Assembly: GCA_003260355.1 (NCBI GenBank)
Contig: MPSQ01000001.1
Span: 124,001-188,000 of the forward strand
Direction: 5' to 3'
DNA length: 64,000 bases
Source: SR1 bacterium human oral taxon HOT-345
GTDB lineage: Bacteria > Patescibacteriota > Gracilibacteria > Absconditabacterales > Absconditicoccaceae
Part shown: positions 1-8,887 of the stretch, in pieces
Layout of the letters: every line of letters begins with the position of its first letter
Position numbering within the stretch: position 1 is the first letter of the stretch
Translations under genes and position numbers: made by a program
Notes under the pieces: generated by a model
Databases searched by the model: none
What the model saw: the letters and a program-made list of their open reading frames with translations, nothing else
Told to the model about the DNA's origin: nothing

Positions 1-676
1 TTTCTCCTGGAACTGTTTCTGGTCTAGGTTCAGTTGTTTCTGGAGCTTGAGTTGGCATCTCTGGCGCTCTGGTTGATGCTTCTGGCGCTGCTGGAGTTGG
101 TATTTCTTGAGTTACTTGTGGAGTTGCATCTCTTTCGCCTGGAACTGTTTTTGGGCTAGGTTCAGACGATTCTGGAGCTGGAGTTGGTATTTCTTGAGTT
201 ACTTGTCGAGCTACATCTCTTTCTCCTGGGACTGTTTTTGGGCTAGGTTCAGACGATTCTGGAGCTGGAGTTGGTATTTCTTGAGTTACTTGTGGAGCTA
301 CATCTCTTTCGCCTGGAACTGTTTTTGGGCTAGGTTCAGATACTTCTGGAGCTGGAGTTGGCATTTCTTGAGTTACTTGTGGAGCTACATCTCTTTCTCC
401 TGGGACTGTTTTTGGGCTAGGTTCAGTCATTTCTGGGGCTGTGATTGGTATTTCTGGCGCTCTAGTTGACGCTTCTTGAGCTTGAATTGGTCTTTCTGGC
501 GCTCTGGTTGTTACCTCTGAACTTCAAATTTTACTCTTTGGCTCTGCTAAAATTACTTTTTTTAGATCAGAAAGCTCTTTTGATGTTTTTTCAAAAATTT
601 CTTTTTTTTCAGAAGTCAGTTGAGATCCCTCTAATTTTCAACTTTTGCTTTCAGTAGAGGTGTTGAATTTTTCCAT
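1..676 (-). CDS. Proline-rich tandem-repeat protein (C-terminus outside window)
   Basis: Unrecognised gene, visible only when TGA is read as Gly (at least two UGA codons). It starts at ATG 674-676 and stays open to the window edge, so the C-terminus is missing. The N-terminal ~65 residues are charged and helical with no signal peptide. Then short segments of the type TRAPE-P lead into a 29-residue repeat (87 bp) containing EPSPKTVPGERD and VTQE-PTPAPE, at least four near-identical copies. A consensus promoter lies directly upstream. Composition suggests an extended, stalk-like or linker protein; export cannot be judged. The opposite strand carries a Trp/Phe-rich open frame that is only the shadow of these repeats. 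Confidence 0.75.
20..455. repeat. 87-bp in-frame tandem repeat
   Basis: The same word recurs at 107, 194, 281 and 368, exactly 87 bp apart, with a few substitutions between copies. The period is a multiple of three and encodes the 29-residue Pro/Glu-rich unit on the minus strand. Array edges are approximate, and the array may continue left of the window. Confidence 0.85.
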
Positions 677-710
677 GGTATCATAAAATAGAAATAAAAG
701 TTATGATAGA

Positions 711-739
711 AGTATAACCAATATGTTTTGTTTTGTCAA
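711..739 (-). promoter_or_regulatory. Promoter of the proline-rich repeat gene
   Basis: On the minus strand: -35 TTGACA (734-739), 17-bp spacer, -10 TATACT (711-716), 35 bp from the ATG. Confidence 0.7.
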
Positions 740-769
740 ATTTTTATTGACATAATAAAAATCTAGTTC

Positions 770-797
770 TTGAAAATCAGACTTAGAAAGTTATGCT
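770..797 (+). promoter_or_regulatory. Promoter of cysteine desulfurase gene
   Basis: -35 TTGAAA (770-775), 16-bp spacer, -10 TATGCT (792-797), about 39 bp before the ATG at 836. Confidence 0.55.
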
Positions 798-835
798 AGT
801 GATGTGATGAAAAATTTTACTTTTGCCAAATTTGT

Positions 836-2053
836 ATGAATAAAAAAGATTTTCCTCTTTTGATAAAGTATCCGGAAATTACCTATCTTGATAATGCTGC
901 TACTACCCAGAAACCTGCCCAAGTTATTCATGGTGTTTCACAGTTTGTGGAAAATGAATATGCGAATATTCATAGAGGGCTCTATGCACTTTCTGAAGCT
1001 TCAGAGCTTCACTATTATCAGAGTAAAAAGCTGGTTGCAGAGCTTATTCATTGTCTGCCCAAAGAGATTATTTATACTGCGAATGCGACTGCTTCGATCA
1101 ATCTGTTGGCGCAAAGTCTAGCAAATTCTGGTTTTCTTGGAAAATGAGATGCTGTGCTGGTAAGTATTTGGGACCATCATGCGAATATTCTCCCATGGAT
1201 GGCACTTTCCAAGCATTTTGGGTTTACTGTTAAATTCTTTGGGTTGACAGGGGATTTTGAAATTGATTTTGAAGATTTTCATCAGAAATATACCAAAGAG
1301 GTAAAAGTAGTGGCTTGTAGTCAGATTTCAAATGTGACGGGTGGAATTTATGATATGAAAAAGATTTGAGCTTCTCTCCGTAGTGAAACGTTTTTTGTTG
1401 TAGATGCTTCACAGTCTGCTCCAAATATGCTTGTAGATATGCAAGATATCGGTTGTGATGCCTTGATCTTCACCTGACATAAGATGATGGCGTATACAGG
1501 AATCTGAATTCTTGCTCTTAAACAGCAGTGGATTAAGGAGCTTCAACCGCTGAGCGTCTGAGGTGGCACGATAAAAGATGTTTCCTGTGATGGATTTGAA
1601 CTCCAAACGACAAATGAAAAGTTTGAAGCCTGAACTCCTAATATTATTGGTGCAGTATCGCTAGAATATGCTCTTGAATACCTAAAATCTCTTTCTCCAG
1701 AGCAAACCTTCTCCGCCACTATGCAAAAGATTGCTCATCATGAAAAAGATCTTGCTACCTATGCACTCAAAAGATTTTGAGCATTTTGAAATCAGGTGCA
1801 GATTATTGGTCCTCAATCAGAAGAAAGAGTTGCTCTCTTTTCCTTTATCGTTAAAGGGAAAGAAAACTTTAATCAGGTTTGAGAGTTTTTTGCTGAAAGA
1901 AATATCTGTATCCGTTGTGGTGGGCATTGTGCCTATCCTTTGCATAAGGCATTTTGACTTGGAGGTACCTGTAGAATGAGTGCCTATCTCTATAATGATA
2001 CCTCTGATTTGGATAAGTTTTTTGAGACCTTGGAGGAATTTATAAACAATTAA
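836..2053 (+). CDS. sufS: Cysteine desulfurase, SufS-type (class V aminotransferase fold)
   Basis: 405 residues once ten TGA codons are read as Gly, the usual SufS length. PLP enzyme that removes sulfur from L-cysteine for Fe-S cluster and thio-cofactor assembly. Visible family landmarks: N-terminal YLDNAATTQKP, NIHRGLYALSE, the PLP-lysine motif FTGHKMMAYTGIGIL (both Gly-rich bends use UGA), and C-terminal RCGGHCAYPL with the catalytic cysteine, followed by RMSAYLYN. Ends at TAA. No other suf/isc gene is in the window; the next gene is an unrelated flippase 95 bp away. No Shine-Dalgarno before the ATG. Assignment to SufS rather than a close relative rests on the R-x-GGHCA type loop. Confidence 0.9.
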
Positions 2054-2148
2054 AGGAATAGGGAAAAGTTTTTTCCTTTCTATTACGTGGGAAAAATATA
2101 TACTTGTTCTGAGTATCATTTTGTAATGTTTTATTGAAAAAAACTCTA

Positions 2149-3720
2149 ATGTCCTGACATAAACTCGTGATAAAAGATGCTTTACGACAGCTTTTTGGAA
2201 GAATTGTAAGTGCTTTATTTGGTTTTGTGATTACCAAAATTATTGCTTCTTATCTTGGACCTCTGAGGTATGGAGATTATGGGACGATTTTCAGATTTTT
2301 TGCCTGGTGGACGGCTCTTGTGGATTTTGGAATCTATGTGATTGCAGTCAAACAGCTTGGGCAGATCAAAAACACGACTTATGGTGAGGGAGAAAATATT
2401 CCAAAACCTGACGCTGATTCTGAGTTGGCTATGACTTACGGAAAGTTTGTTGGAATGAGGGCATTTCTTATTTTTATTATCTATACCTTGGCAATCGTTG
2501 TTGCGTATTTGATCCCTGCATATACGAGTAATCCGTTTATTGTGCGAGGCTTGCCGCTTGCGATGTGTTATTCTGCGAGTAATATGTTTGCTGGGATTCA
2601 GCAGCTTCCTCTTCAAATCTTCCGAAAGATGAAAAGACTGACCTGGTCGCTGATTATTGCGAGGTTTTCTCAGCTTTTCGTCTTGGTTCCCGTAGTGTTT
2701 CTTTTCTTCAAAAATATGAATTTTGAAGAGAGCGGAAATCCTGATAGTATGGCGATTTTGGCTTTTACTTTAGTGATTTTTTCTGTGGTGGCGAGTTCTA
2801 TTGGTCAAAATGTGGAAATTCATCTAAGGACGAAAGATTTACTTCCATTGAAGATCAGATTTGACTTTTCTTTTATCAAAAATCTGCTTTCCAAAAACCG
2901 AAAATACGGCTTTTCCTACTTTTTTAGTAGTTTTCATACCTTATTGGTGCTGATGTTTCTTGGGCGGTTTTATCCGACGGCAAGCGGATTTAAATATGCA
3001 GGAATTTGGGCTTTAGCACTTTCTTTGATTGAGATCCTTTTGATTGTTCCTTCTTCTCTGGGAAATAGCTTGCTTCACAAAATCCCGCATTATTCTGCTG
3101 AAAACAAAAAGAAATCTCTCTGAAATCTGATGCTTTTGGTGGTTTGGATTGGGGTTGTGATTGCGATGAACTTTTGGATTTTTGCAGATGATATTATTGT
3201 GTTTGTTTCTAGTCAAAAGTTTCTTGGAACCTGGGAAAACTTCACTTCCTGGGGATCTAATCAGATTTTGCCTTTTTTGGGTATTGTTTTGGTTTTGAGC
3301 TTTATCAAGCAGGTTTATAATTATCTTTTTGTTGCTCTTGAAAAGCAGAATCTGCTCTTTGAGATCAATTTGGTCGGAGTGCTGATTGGAGCAGGAGTTG
3401 GAGTGCGACTTATTCCTACTTATGGTTTGATGTGAGGAGTAATTACCCAGATTTTGATTGAATTGATCTTTACTTTGGGAGCGATAGGGCTGGGCATCAG
3501 AAAACAGCTTACTCCACAATTACCAAAAAAAGTCTGAATTCAACTTTTGGGTATTTTGGTGTTTTTTGCTTTGATTGGAGTAGGAATTCATTATTATTTC
3601 TATGTGAGGGGAGTAAGTATGGTTCGTTTTTTCTTGGTGGCTGGAATCTTCAACCTTCTCCTTGTTGCTGCGAGTTTAAAAGCTATGAAAAAGGTCGCGA
3701 AAGGATTGACGAATGATTAG
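2149..3720 (+). CDS. MOP-superfamily polysaccharide/lipid-linked oligosaccharide flippase
   Basis: 523-residue polytopic membrane protein (about 12-14 hydrophobic segments). The N-terminal motif FGRIVSALFGFVITKIIASY followed by LGPLRYGDYG is typical of Wzx/MurJ-like exporters of the polysaccharide biosynthesis family. With code 25 the start moves upstream to ATG 2149 (MSGHKLVIKD; the first Gly is UGA) rather than GTG 2167. Internal UGA codons sit near 3121, 3433 and 3535. It probably flips a lipid-linked sugar unit across the membrane for cell-surface polysaccharide; substrate unknown. Ends at TAG 3718-3720, 33 bp before the next membrane protein, probably one transcription unit ending at the 4618 terminator. 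Confidence 0.8.
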
Positions 3721-3753
3721 CATTTTTATCAATACTGATGTCTGCATATTCTG

Positions 3754-4629
3754 ATGTTTAAAAAGATTTTACAAGCTTCAGCACAATCCTTGCTTTCTAG
3801 GCCAAAAATTATGAGGTTGGCTTTTTTTACCTTGGTTTGTTTTTCTATTGTTCGTTTGTATTATCTTATCTATTATTTTAATACTATTCTTATATGGAAA
3901 TATGAGTCAGGAGTTCAGATTTCTGATGCTTTGATGTACTTTATCAATACGTTAAATGAGCACCATGCCATTGGTACCATTATCGTTGCAATCATTATTA
4001 TTATTGTAGGTTATCTCTGGCTTTATCCGATTGGGCAGGCTTCTGTGATTTTTGCGCTTCAAGAACCTGAGAAATCTAATTTTTCTGCTTTTTCCAAAGG
4101 ATTAGGGAGATTTTTTCCGATGCTAGAATATTGAGGACTTTCAGTGCCTTTTGGACTATTTACGTTTTCTACAGTAGTCTTGAGGCTCTATCTTATTGAT
4201 GTGTTGGGGAATGTCGTGATAGATATTCTGATTGGAATCCGAGGAATTATGGTTTTGTTTGCCAGTATTTTCTGGTCTTATGCGAAGGTAATCATTATCT
4301 TGGAAGGTGTTCAGGTATTTGATGCGATAAAAAAAAGTACGAAGCTTGCTTTTCTTAATCTCGGACTTTCAATTAAATTAATGTTTGTGGAATTTCTCCT
4401 GCTTTTTAGGTTTTTGATTACTTGAGCTCTGATTGTAGGGCTTCCTCTAGGGCTTGTTTATCTATCTGTCTGGCTTAATATCTTGGATAATCGTTTTGTT
4501 GAGTGATTGATTCGAGTAATTGCAGGGATTCTGTTGCTTATTCTTTCCTATATAAATTGTATTGTAGAAACTTTTTTCTTAACCTATTGGTATCAAGCTT
4601 ATCAAATGATAAGCAAAAAAGAGGAGTAA
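3754..4629 (+). CDS. Polytopic membrane protein of unknown function
   Basis: 291 residues with several strongly hydrophobic segments (residues ~18-50, 65-95, 125-200, 215-285). UGA-Gly codons interrupt the standard frame near 4132, 4423 and 4504. The layout (long TM segments, a loop rich in charged residues with QEPEKSNFSAFSKGLGR, then a segment resembling AKVIIILEGVQVFDAIKKST) resembles the glycerophosphoryl-diester-phosphodiesterase-type or DUF membrane families that carry an F-x-AIK-S motif, but I cannot name a family. Follows the flippase by 33 bp and is followed at once by an intrinsic terminator, so the two are probably co-transcribed. Confidence 0.7.
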
Positions 4630-4656
4630 AGTCTGAATTCATTCTCCTCTTTTTTT
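4618..4656 (+). terminator. Intrinsic terminator after 4629 gene
   Basis: Stem AAAGAGGAG / CTCCTCTTT followed by seven or more T. The stem begins inside the final codons of the upstream gene. Confidence 0.8.
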
Positions 4657-4671
4657 GGTAAATTACCTGGT

Positions 4672-6045
4672 TTATTTAAATTGCAAATTAGCAGGCAAAG
4701 TTTTTTTGTATACTTCCCAGTCTTCAGTTGGAACTAAATTTTGCAGATGTATAGCCCAATTTTTTAGCACTTCTAACTGCTGAATTTTAGCTGGAGGTAG
4801 GTGATATTTATTGAGTCCTTGTTGCAGTTTTTTAAGCTCTGATAAAAAGTTGCTAGAAGTAGGAGTATCGGTCTTTATCTGGATTGAGTAAGCATCTCCA
4901 ATTGATTTTAATCTCCAAAGAAGGGTTCTATATGCTCCTTGGATAGCTTCTGAATTTTCTCCTAATTTTGCAGTATATAAGAGCTGGATGTCTCAGAGAA
5001 TAAAGTTTGGATTGAGTGCAGCTGTGATTTGACTCAATTGAGTTTCTGTTGGAATAGACTTCTCATCTGACTGATAAGCTAGATCTGAGGTAATTGATTC
5101 CTGATTTCCAGAACTTACCTCGGTATGATTACTTGCCAAAAAGCTCGTATCTCCAGAAAGGATAGATGGTTCTTCAGGAGAAGGAATTCCACCAGATAAA
5201 AGTTGCTGTCCTGTGGTATTTTGAGCAAGTGTCACAGTATGTGTTAGGTTGTTTTTGGTACTTAATACTTCTTCGAGTGTTTCAATATCTGTGATCTTTG
5301 CGATATCATTATCTTGAACTGTCAATAATTTTGCAGTTTCAAGTTTTGTAGGAGCTTCTTCAGTCTTTGTCTTTTTATTTTTGATGAGAAGTGGTGCTCC
5401 TGCATTTTTGACCTGAGTGGTGTTGTTGACTTTTGTGAGTTCTAATGCTATTTCTTCATCCTTTGTCATGGAAATTGCCATATCTTCTGTCTCTACCTCT
5501 AGTGCATCGACATTACGATTCCCATCTAACTTTAGAAAATTACCTTCAAGTAGAGAAAGACGATATTTCCCTTCAGAAATGTAAGTAATTATAAATTTAG
5601 CAGGTCATAGAATTTCTGCTTTAATATGCTCATTGATATTAAATATGATTTTGGCGTTTTCTTTGAGGATAATAACATCTCCATCAAAGAGGACAGAGTT
5701 TTTAAATTGTTTACCTTCTTTTTCGATGATATATTCTCCGTTAATCTCCAAAATTTCGGCAACCTGTGCGGCACTTACAGATCAAAGTCAAAAGAACCCT
5801 TTTTGTGTAAAGAAGGCTCTGTAATCAACAAGTCTTGTGTCTTCCCAGAAAAAAGTACCAAAACAAGCAAAAAATAGTACAAAAGAAAGGAAGGCATATA
5901 CTCTTTTTTTTGTCAGAATTTTAGATCTTTTGAGTGAAGGAGAAAATCCTGATCTCTGGTAGCAGATCTTTTCATAGAGTGCAAGCTTCCTATTATCTGG
6001 AAGATATTGTCTTGATTGCTGTGTAAAATAGTTATGTAAATTCAT
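4672..6045 (-). CDS. Membrane-anchored FecR-domain protein
   Basis: 457 residues with UGA read as Gly at several places (for example FFGLGSV, EILGPAK, FILGDIQ). A short cytoplasmic N-terminus (about 45 residues) is followed by one TM segment (YAFLSFVLFFACFGTFF) and then a FecR-type beta domain: VAEILEINGEYIIEKEG, FDGDVIILKENAKI, IKAEILGPAKF, LLEGNF. The remainder is a low-complexity Ser/Thr/Glu-rich linker (residues ~170-330) and a helical C-terminus. In Gram-negatives FecR relays outer-membrane iron signals to a sigma factor; no partner sigma gene is nearby, so here it is better read as an extracytoplasmic FecR-fold protein of unknown role. The chosen ATG is the first in a longer open frame that starts after a TAA. 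Confidence 0.7.
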
Positions 6046-6220
6046 TTTTGTGGTTGCTATAGAAGATATGAAATCAGGATGAACCAGTAGTCTCTCCGAT
6101 TCAGTTATTGATACGAATAATCTCGGTTTTTGTGACAAAAAATTACCGATTTTTGCTTCTCTTTTTGATATGATGAAAAGATCGAATGATGTCCTATTGT
6201 CTGTTATTTAATTTTAGTTG

Positions 6221-6254
6221 CAAAAAAGCCGAGTATTAACAGTAATACTCGGCT
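6221..6254 (-). terminator. Terminator of tRNA-Lys transcript
   Basis: Ten-bp perfect stem GCCGAGTATT / AATACTCGGC with a 6-nt loop and, on the minus strand, a run of T. It lies about 45 bp past the tRNA 3' end. Confidence 0.85.
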
Positions 6255-6299
6255 AATAGGGATATTCTCAGAATTTTCGCTTGTTTAAAGCTTTAACTC

Positions 6300-6372
6300 T
6301 GGGAGGGGTGGGATTCGAACCCACGACCTTATCCTTAAGAGGGATCTGCTCTACCAACTAAGCTACACTCCC
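6300..6372 (-). tRNA. tRNA-Lys (CTT)
   Basis: Cloverleaf on the minus strand: acceptor GGGAGTG / CCCTCCC (one mismatch), D arm GCT..AGC, anticodon loop CTCTTAA giving CTT, T arm GTGGG TTCGAAT CCCAC. No encoded CCA. The G27-A43 position is unpaired. Followed by an intrinsic terminator and preceded by a structured leader. Confidence 0.85.
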
Positions 6373-6376
6373 ATAC

Positions 6377-6425
6377 GCTGTCTCCAGAATAGATCATCAA
6401 GTCATACTCTGTTAGAGGAGACAGC
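6377..6425 (-). ncRNA. Structured leader RNA immediately upstream of tRNA-Lys
   Basis: Nine-bp perfect inverted repeat GCTGTCTCC / GGAGACAGC enclosing a small CTCT-AAC-AGAG hairpin, ending 4 nt before the tRNA 5' end on the same transcript. It begins right at the expected transcription start of the promoter at 6430-6457. Could be a processing or stability element of the pre-tRNA, or a tiny separate RNA; function unknown. Confidence 0.45.
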
Positions 6426-6429
6426 ACCA

Positions 6430-6457
6430 TATATAGCATTCTCCTTAGAAAATTCAA
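6430..6457 (-). promoter_or_regulatory. Promoter of tRNA-Lys
   Basis: Minus strand -35 TTGAAT (6452-6457), 16-bp spacer, -10 TATATA (6430-6435). Predicted start about 6424. Confidence 0.65.
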
Positions 6458-6524
6458 GTCTATTTTTGCAATTAAGTGATAATCTAAGTTGAGGAAAGGA
6501 TATTTTCTTTTGTTCTTAACTTCC

Positions 6525-6929
6525 TCATCTCGCCAAAAACTGCACAAATCTGATAATAACTAAGGATAGCATTACTACCACAAGCCCGACTATAGAATAG
6601 GTAATTCCGTTTTTTGCTTTGCTCTTGAGCGAACTTTCTGCTCCGGAGAAAACGTAGAGAAGACCTGAGACAATTAGAGCGACAGTCACTAGTGTTCCGA
6701 TAAAAATGACGGGAGCCAATACCGCATCTTGGAGAAAGCCCATTGCAGAGGTGTCTCTGTTTCCTTTTCTGATGTCTGTAGCTTCGTAAGCTTTGAATTT
6801 ACAGGTTCCATCTAGCATACATTCGGTATTGAGGTCTATTCAAAAATTTTCAGATGCGTTAGTTATTCCCATGAGTAAGGGAGCCAAACAAAAGAATGAA
6901 AACCAGATTTTTTTTATCTTTAGAAGCAT
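6525..6929 (-). CDS. T4SS-type pilin (VirB2/TrbC-like small membrane protein)
   Basis: 134 residues: an N-terminal signal peptide (IKKIWFSFFCLAPLLMG-ITNA), a short Cys-containing segment (ECMLDGTCKF), then two TM helices (VIFIGTLVTVALIVSGLLYV and TYSIVGLVVVMLSLVIIRFV) separated by a Lys/Ser loop (SGAESSLKSKAKNG). This layout is that of the small T4SS pilin family common in CPR genomes. The first UGA-Gly (SENFG) shows that the standard-code start at 6818 is artificial and the ATG at 6929 is the true start. Probably forms or supports a surface filament or secretion channel. No VirB4-type ATPase is in the window; a PrgI-like protein is 1 kb away. Confidence 0.65.
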
Positions 6930-6982
6930 GGTCTTTGGAAAAATAAATAATGTTATTCTTCTGATTTACCGAAGTGAGAAGA

Positions 6983-7102
6983 TTATTGAGCTCCTGCGCT
7001 TCAATTTCCCAAAAGCATAATGAAGCTACCAAAAATAAGCGAAACGGCAGCAATTATAAGGATAATAATCGTAACCCATTTCATAACAGGATTTTTTTTC
7101 AT
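6983..7102 (-). CDS. Small single-pass membrane protein
   Basis: 39 residues, MKKNPVMKWV followed by one TM segment (TIIILIIAAVSLIFGSFIML) and a Gly/Ala tail with one UGA-Gly. Too short for standard ORF calling. It lies 53 bp upstream of the pilin gene on the same strand, suggesting co-transcription. No family recognised; the lysine-rich start plus TM is typical of a genuine small membrane peptide. Confidence 0.5.
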
Positions 7103-7192
7103 ACAAAAAAGGTTAATACAAGATAAAACATCAACAGACTACAGTTTTAACTATAAAAATCAAGCTCTTTTTATTTTTCTTCTTACTTTCAG

Positions 7193-7220
7193 TTGCATTA
7201 GAAAAACATTTTCTTATATA
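7193..7220 (+). promoter_or_regulatory. rnpB promoter
   Basis: -35 TTGCAT (7193-7198), 16-bp spacer, -10 TATATA (7215-7220). Places transcription start at about 7227, the first base of the RNase P P1 stem. Confidence 0.7.
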
Positions 7221-7226
7221 TTACTC

Positions 7227-7549
7227 GTTGATCTAGGGGATACGCCTAGTGATAGGTGAGGAAAGTCCCGGCACTCAAAAAACGTTGTCCTCCAACAGAG
7301 GCTGGATCTCTCTTGAGCAAACGAAAGTGCCACAGAGATAAAACTATCCCACTAGTATTGGGAGAAAGGTGAAACATAAGGGTTGATTTATAACATCATA
7401 CCTTTACTCAATCAGATTGGTGATCTGATGAGGGGCAAACCGCAACGTGTGCAAGCTTATCATGTTCGTCATGGTAGTGCAAAGATCGCTATAAGCGATA
7501 CTAGATAAATGTCCCTAATCATACAGAACCGGGCTTATTGGATCAACAC
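7227..7549 (+). ncRNA. rnpB: RNase P RNA (bacterial type A-like)
   Basis: Catalytic RNA that trims tRNA 5' leaders. Recognised by GAGGAAAGTCC at 7258-7268 (P4 5' side), the GGGCAAACCGCA segment near 7433, TAGATAAATG near 7502, and ACAGAACCGGGCTTAT at 7523-7538. The terminal P1 helix closes as GTTGATC (7227-7233) with GATCAAC (7541-7547). Three tRNA genes follow on the same strand, the first only 6 nt after P1. About 320 nt, normal for bacteria. Confidence 0.9.
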
Positions 7550-7555
7550 TTTCAA

Positions 7556-7627
7556 AGGGCCGTAGCTCAGTGGTAGAGCGGGAGTCTCCAAAGCTCCGCG
7601 TCGCGGGTTCAATTCCTGCCGGCCCTG
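7556..7627 (+). tRNA. tRNA-Trp (CCA)
   Basis: Full cloverleaf: acceptor AGGGCCG / CGGCCCT, D arm GCTC..GAGC, anticodon stem GGAGT/GCTCC with loop CTCCAAA (anticodon CCA), T arm GCGGG TTCAATT CCTGC. With UGA reassigned to glycine, the CCA anticodon reading only UGG fits code 25. Confidence 0.9.
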
Positions 7628-7634
7628 AAGTAAT

Positions 7635-7705
7635 GGGGGGTTGGTGTAGTGGTAACACATCGGTCTTCGGAACCGCTGTCGGGGGTTCGATCCCCTCACT
7701 CCCTG
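7635..7705 (+). tRNA. tRNA-Arg (TCG), anticodon assignment moderate
   Basis: Acceptor GGGGGGT / ACTCCCT, D stem GTGT/ACAC, T arm GGGGG TTCGATC CCCTC. The anticodon stem CGGT/ACCG encloses loop CTTCGGA, giving anticodon TCG (Arg CGN). The top anticodon-stem pair (T27-C43) is mismatched, so an alternative folding is possible. Confidence 0.75.
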
Positions 7706-7768
7706 GTGATTAAAAGTTGCTAAAGCTTGGATCACAAAACATTTACTGTCTAAAAATAAAGACTTAAC

Positions 7769-7796
7769 TTGAAAAAGGAGAGAAGATCCGTATGAT
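7769..7796 (+). promoter_or_regulatory. tRNA-Leu promoter
   Basis: -35 TTGAAA (7769-7774), 16-bp spacer, -10 TATGAT (7791-7796), 21 bp before the tRNA. Confidence 0.65.
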
Positions 7797-7817
7797 CTTG
7801 TCCGTAACATTAGAGAT

Positions 7818-7898
7818 GCTGAGGTGATGGAATTGGTATACATGTACGCTTGAGGTGCGTATGCCTTTGGCTTGAGGGTTCGAGTCCCTTCCTCAGCA
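7818..7898 (+). tRNA. tRNA-Leu (GAG)
   Basis: Class II tRNA with long variable arm: acceptor GCTGAGG / CCTCAGC, anticodon stem TACGC/GCGTA with loop TTGAGGT (anticodon GAG), T arm with TTCGAGT loop. Short T-rich tract follows. Confidence 0.9.
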
Positions 7899-7904
7899 TT
7901 TTTT

Positions 7905-8348
7905 TTATTTTCATAAAAGTCCTGCGGTGTCAATTTTATCAAAATTGTTGAGTTCCAACTTTGTTTTGTAGTCGATTTTTTGTTTAGTATTCTGAATTTT
8001 AAATTTTTCTATAGCAATATCAGTTTGGCTGGTCTTCGCAAAGTTTGTCTGGTATTTCTCTGTCGTATCAAAAAAATGATTCTGGATGAACTTTGCTAAA
8101 AATGCTACGATATTCAGCTCAGAAACCTTGAAAAATGCGATAAGCACAAAAAAGAGAAAAATCAGAATGGCAAAGAACGTTGCGATAACCTTTGAAGATC
8201 AAGATACTTTGGAAAAAACGACGAGCGCAATTGCAATACCTATCGCTAGTATAAAGAGCTGAATTATTGAAATGCTCAATGGACCAATCGAAATATTAAG
8301 CCCAGAAAGAAGCCCTTTTTGAATATTTTTGGGGAATACTGCTTTCAT
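7905..8348 (-). CDS. PrgI-like T4SS inner-membrane protein (tentative)
   Basis: 147 residues with UGA-Gly at two points (KVSGSSK and the final LLGK). N-terminal MKAVFPKNIQKGLLSGLN, then IGPLSISIIQLFILAIGIAI, a first TM, a second TM (ATFFAILIFLFFVLIAFF), and a segment ELNIVAFLAKFIQNHFFDTT before a charged C-terminal tail. The order GP-x-S-x-x-Q plus two TM helices plus a short helix with aromatic residues is that of PrgI-family proteins found beside T4SS genes in Firmicutes and CPR. Together with the pilin at 6525 it hints at a dispersed T4SS; a generic two-TM protein is the alternative. Confidence 0.5.
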
Positions 8349-8416
8349 CGGCTGATCACAAATAAAATTCTCTACTAAGTATATCTGTCCCCCTCAAAAA
8401 AAGCAAGTTTTCGCAA

Positions 8417-8887
8417 TTATTTTACTCTCATAGCAAGATAGGCGAGTCCTAGAGCATCTGCTGCATCATTGTATTCGGGAAGGTCTTGGAGTTTATAGAG
8501 CTTCATGGTCATTTTCTGGACGAGAAGTTTTTCTGCTTTTCCGTTGCCGGTAATGTATTTTTTTAGTTCAATAGGAGTGAATTCTTTTATATGGCAGCCC
8601 TTTTTCATTGCCATAGTGATGAGAATTGCTCTAATTCCATATACAAATTCTGCGTTATTTTGATTAAATTTTGTGAAGAAAAGCTTTTCCATTGCGACAG
8701 TCTGAATTTGAAACTTTGCAAAAAGCTCTTCAAAAAAATTAGCAATCTGAATCATCCTTTCAAATTGGTTTTCTCTCTGAGGAGCGACTTGTTTTTGGAG
8801 TAGGATCCCGGAATCAATGATTTTTAAATCATCAGTAATCAATGCGTATCAGAGTTTTCTTACTCAAGGATCTATTCAAAGTATCAT
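8417..8887 (-). CDS. ruvC: Holliday junction resolvase RuvC
   Basis: 156 residues, normal RuvC length. Cuts four-way DNA junctions with RuvAB. Code 25 restores the whole N-terminus MILGIDPGVRKLGYALI, where both invariant glycines (GIDPG) and the following KLG are UGA. Catalytic acidic residues are present: Asp in GIDPG, Glu in VAMEKLFF, and the Asp pair in YNDAADALGLA. The start overlaps the stop of the SbcC-like gene by one base (TAATG), a translationally coupled operon of two DNA-processing enzymes. ruvA and ruvB are not in the window. Confidence 0.93.

Noticed and set aside
107..657. Plus-strand frames rich in Trp/Phe/Leu at 107-469 and 466-657
   Set aside because: They are antisense shadows of the proline-rich repeat gene, whose minus frame has a promoter and stays open under code 25.
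7535..7942. 135-residue minus-strand protein
   Set aside because: It spans the RNase P end and three tRNA genes on the opposite strand.
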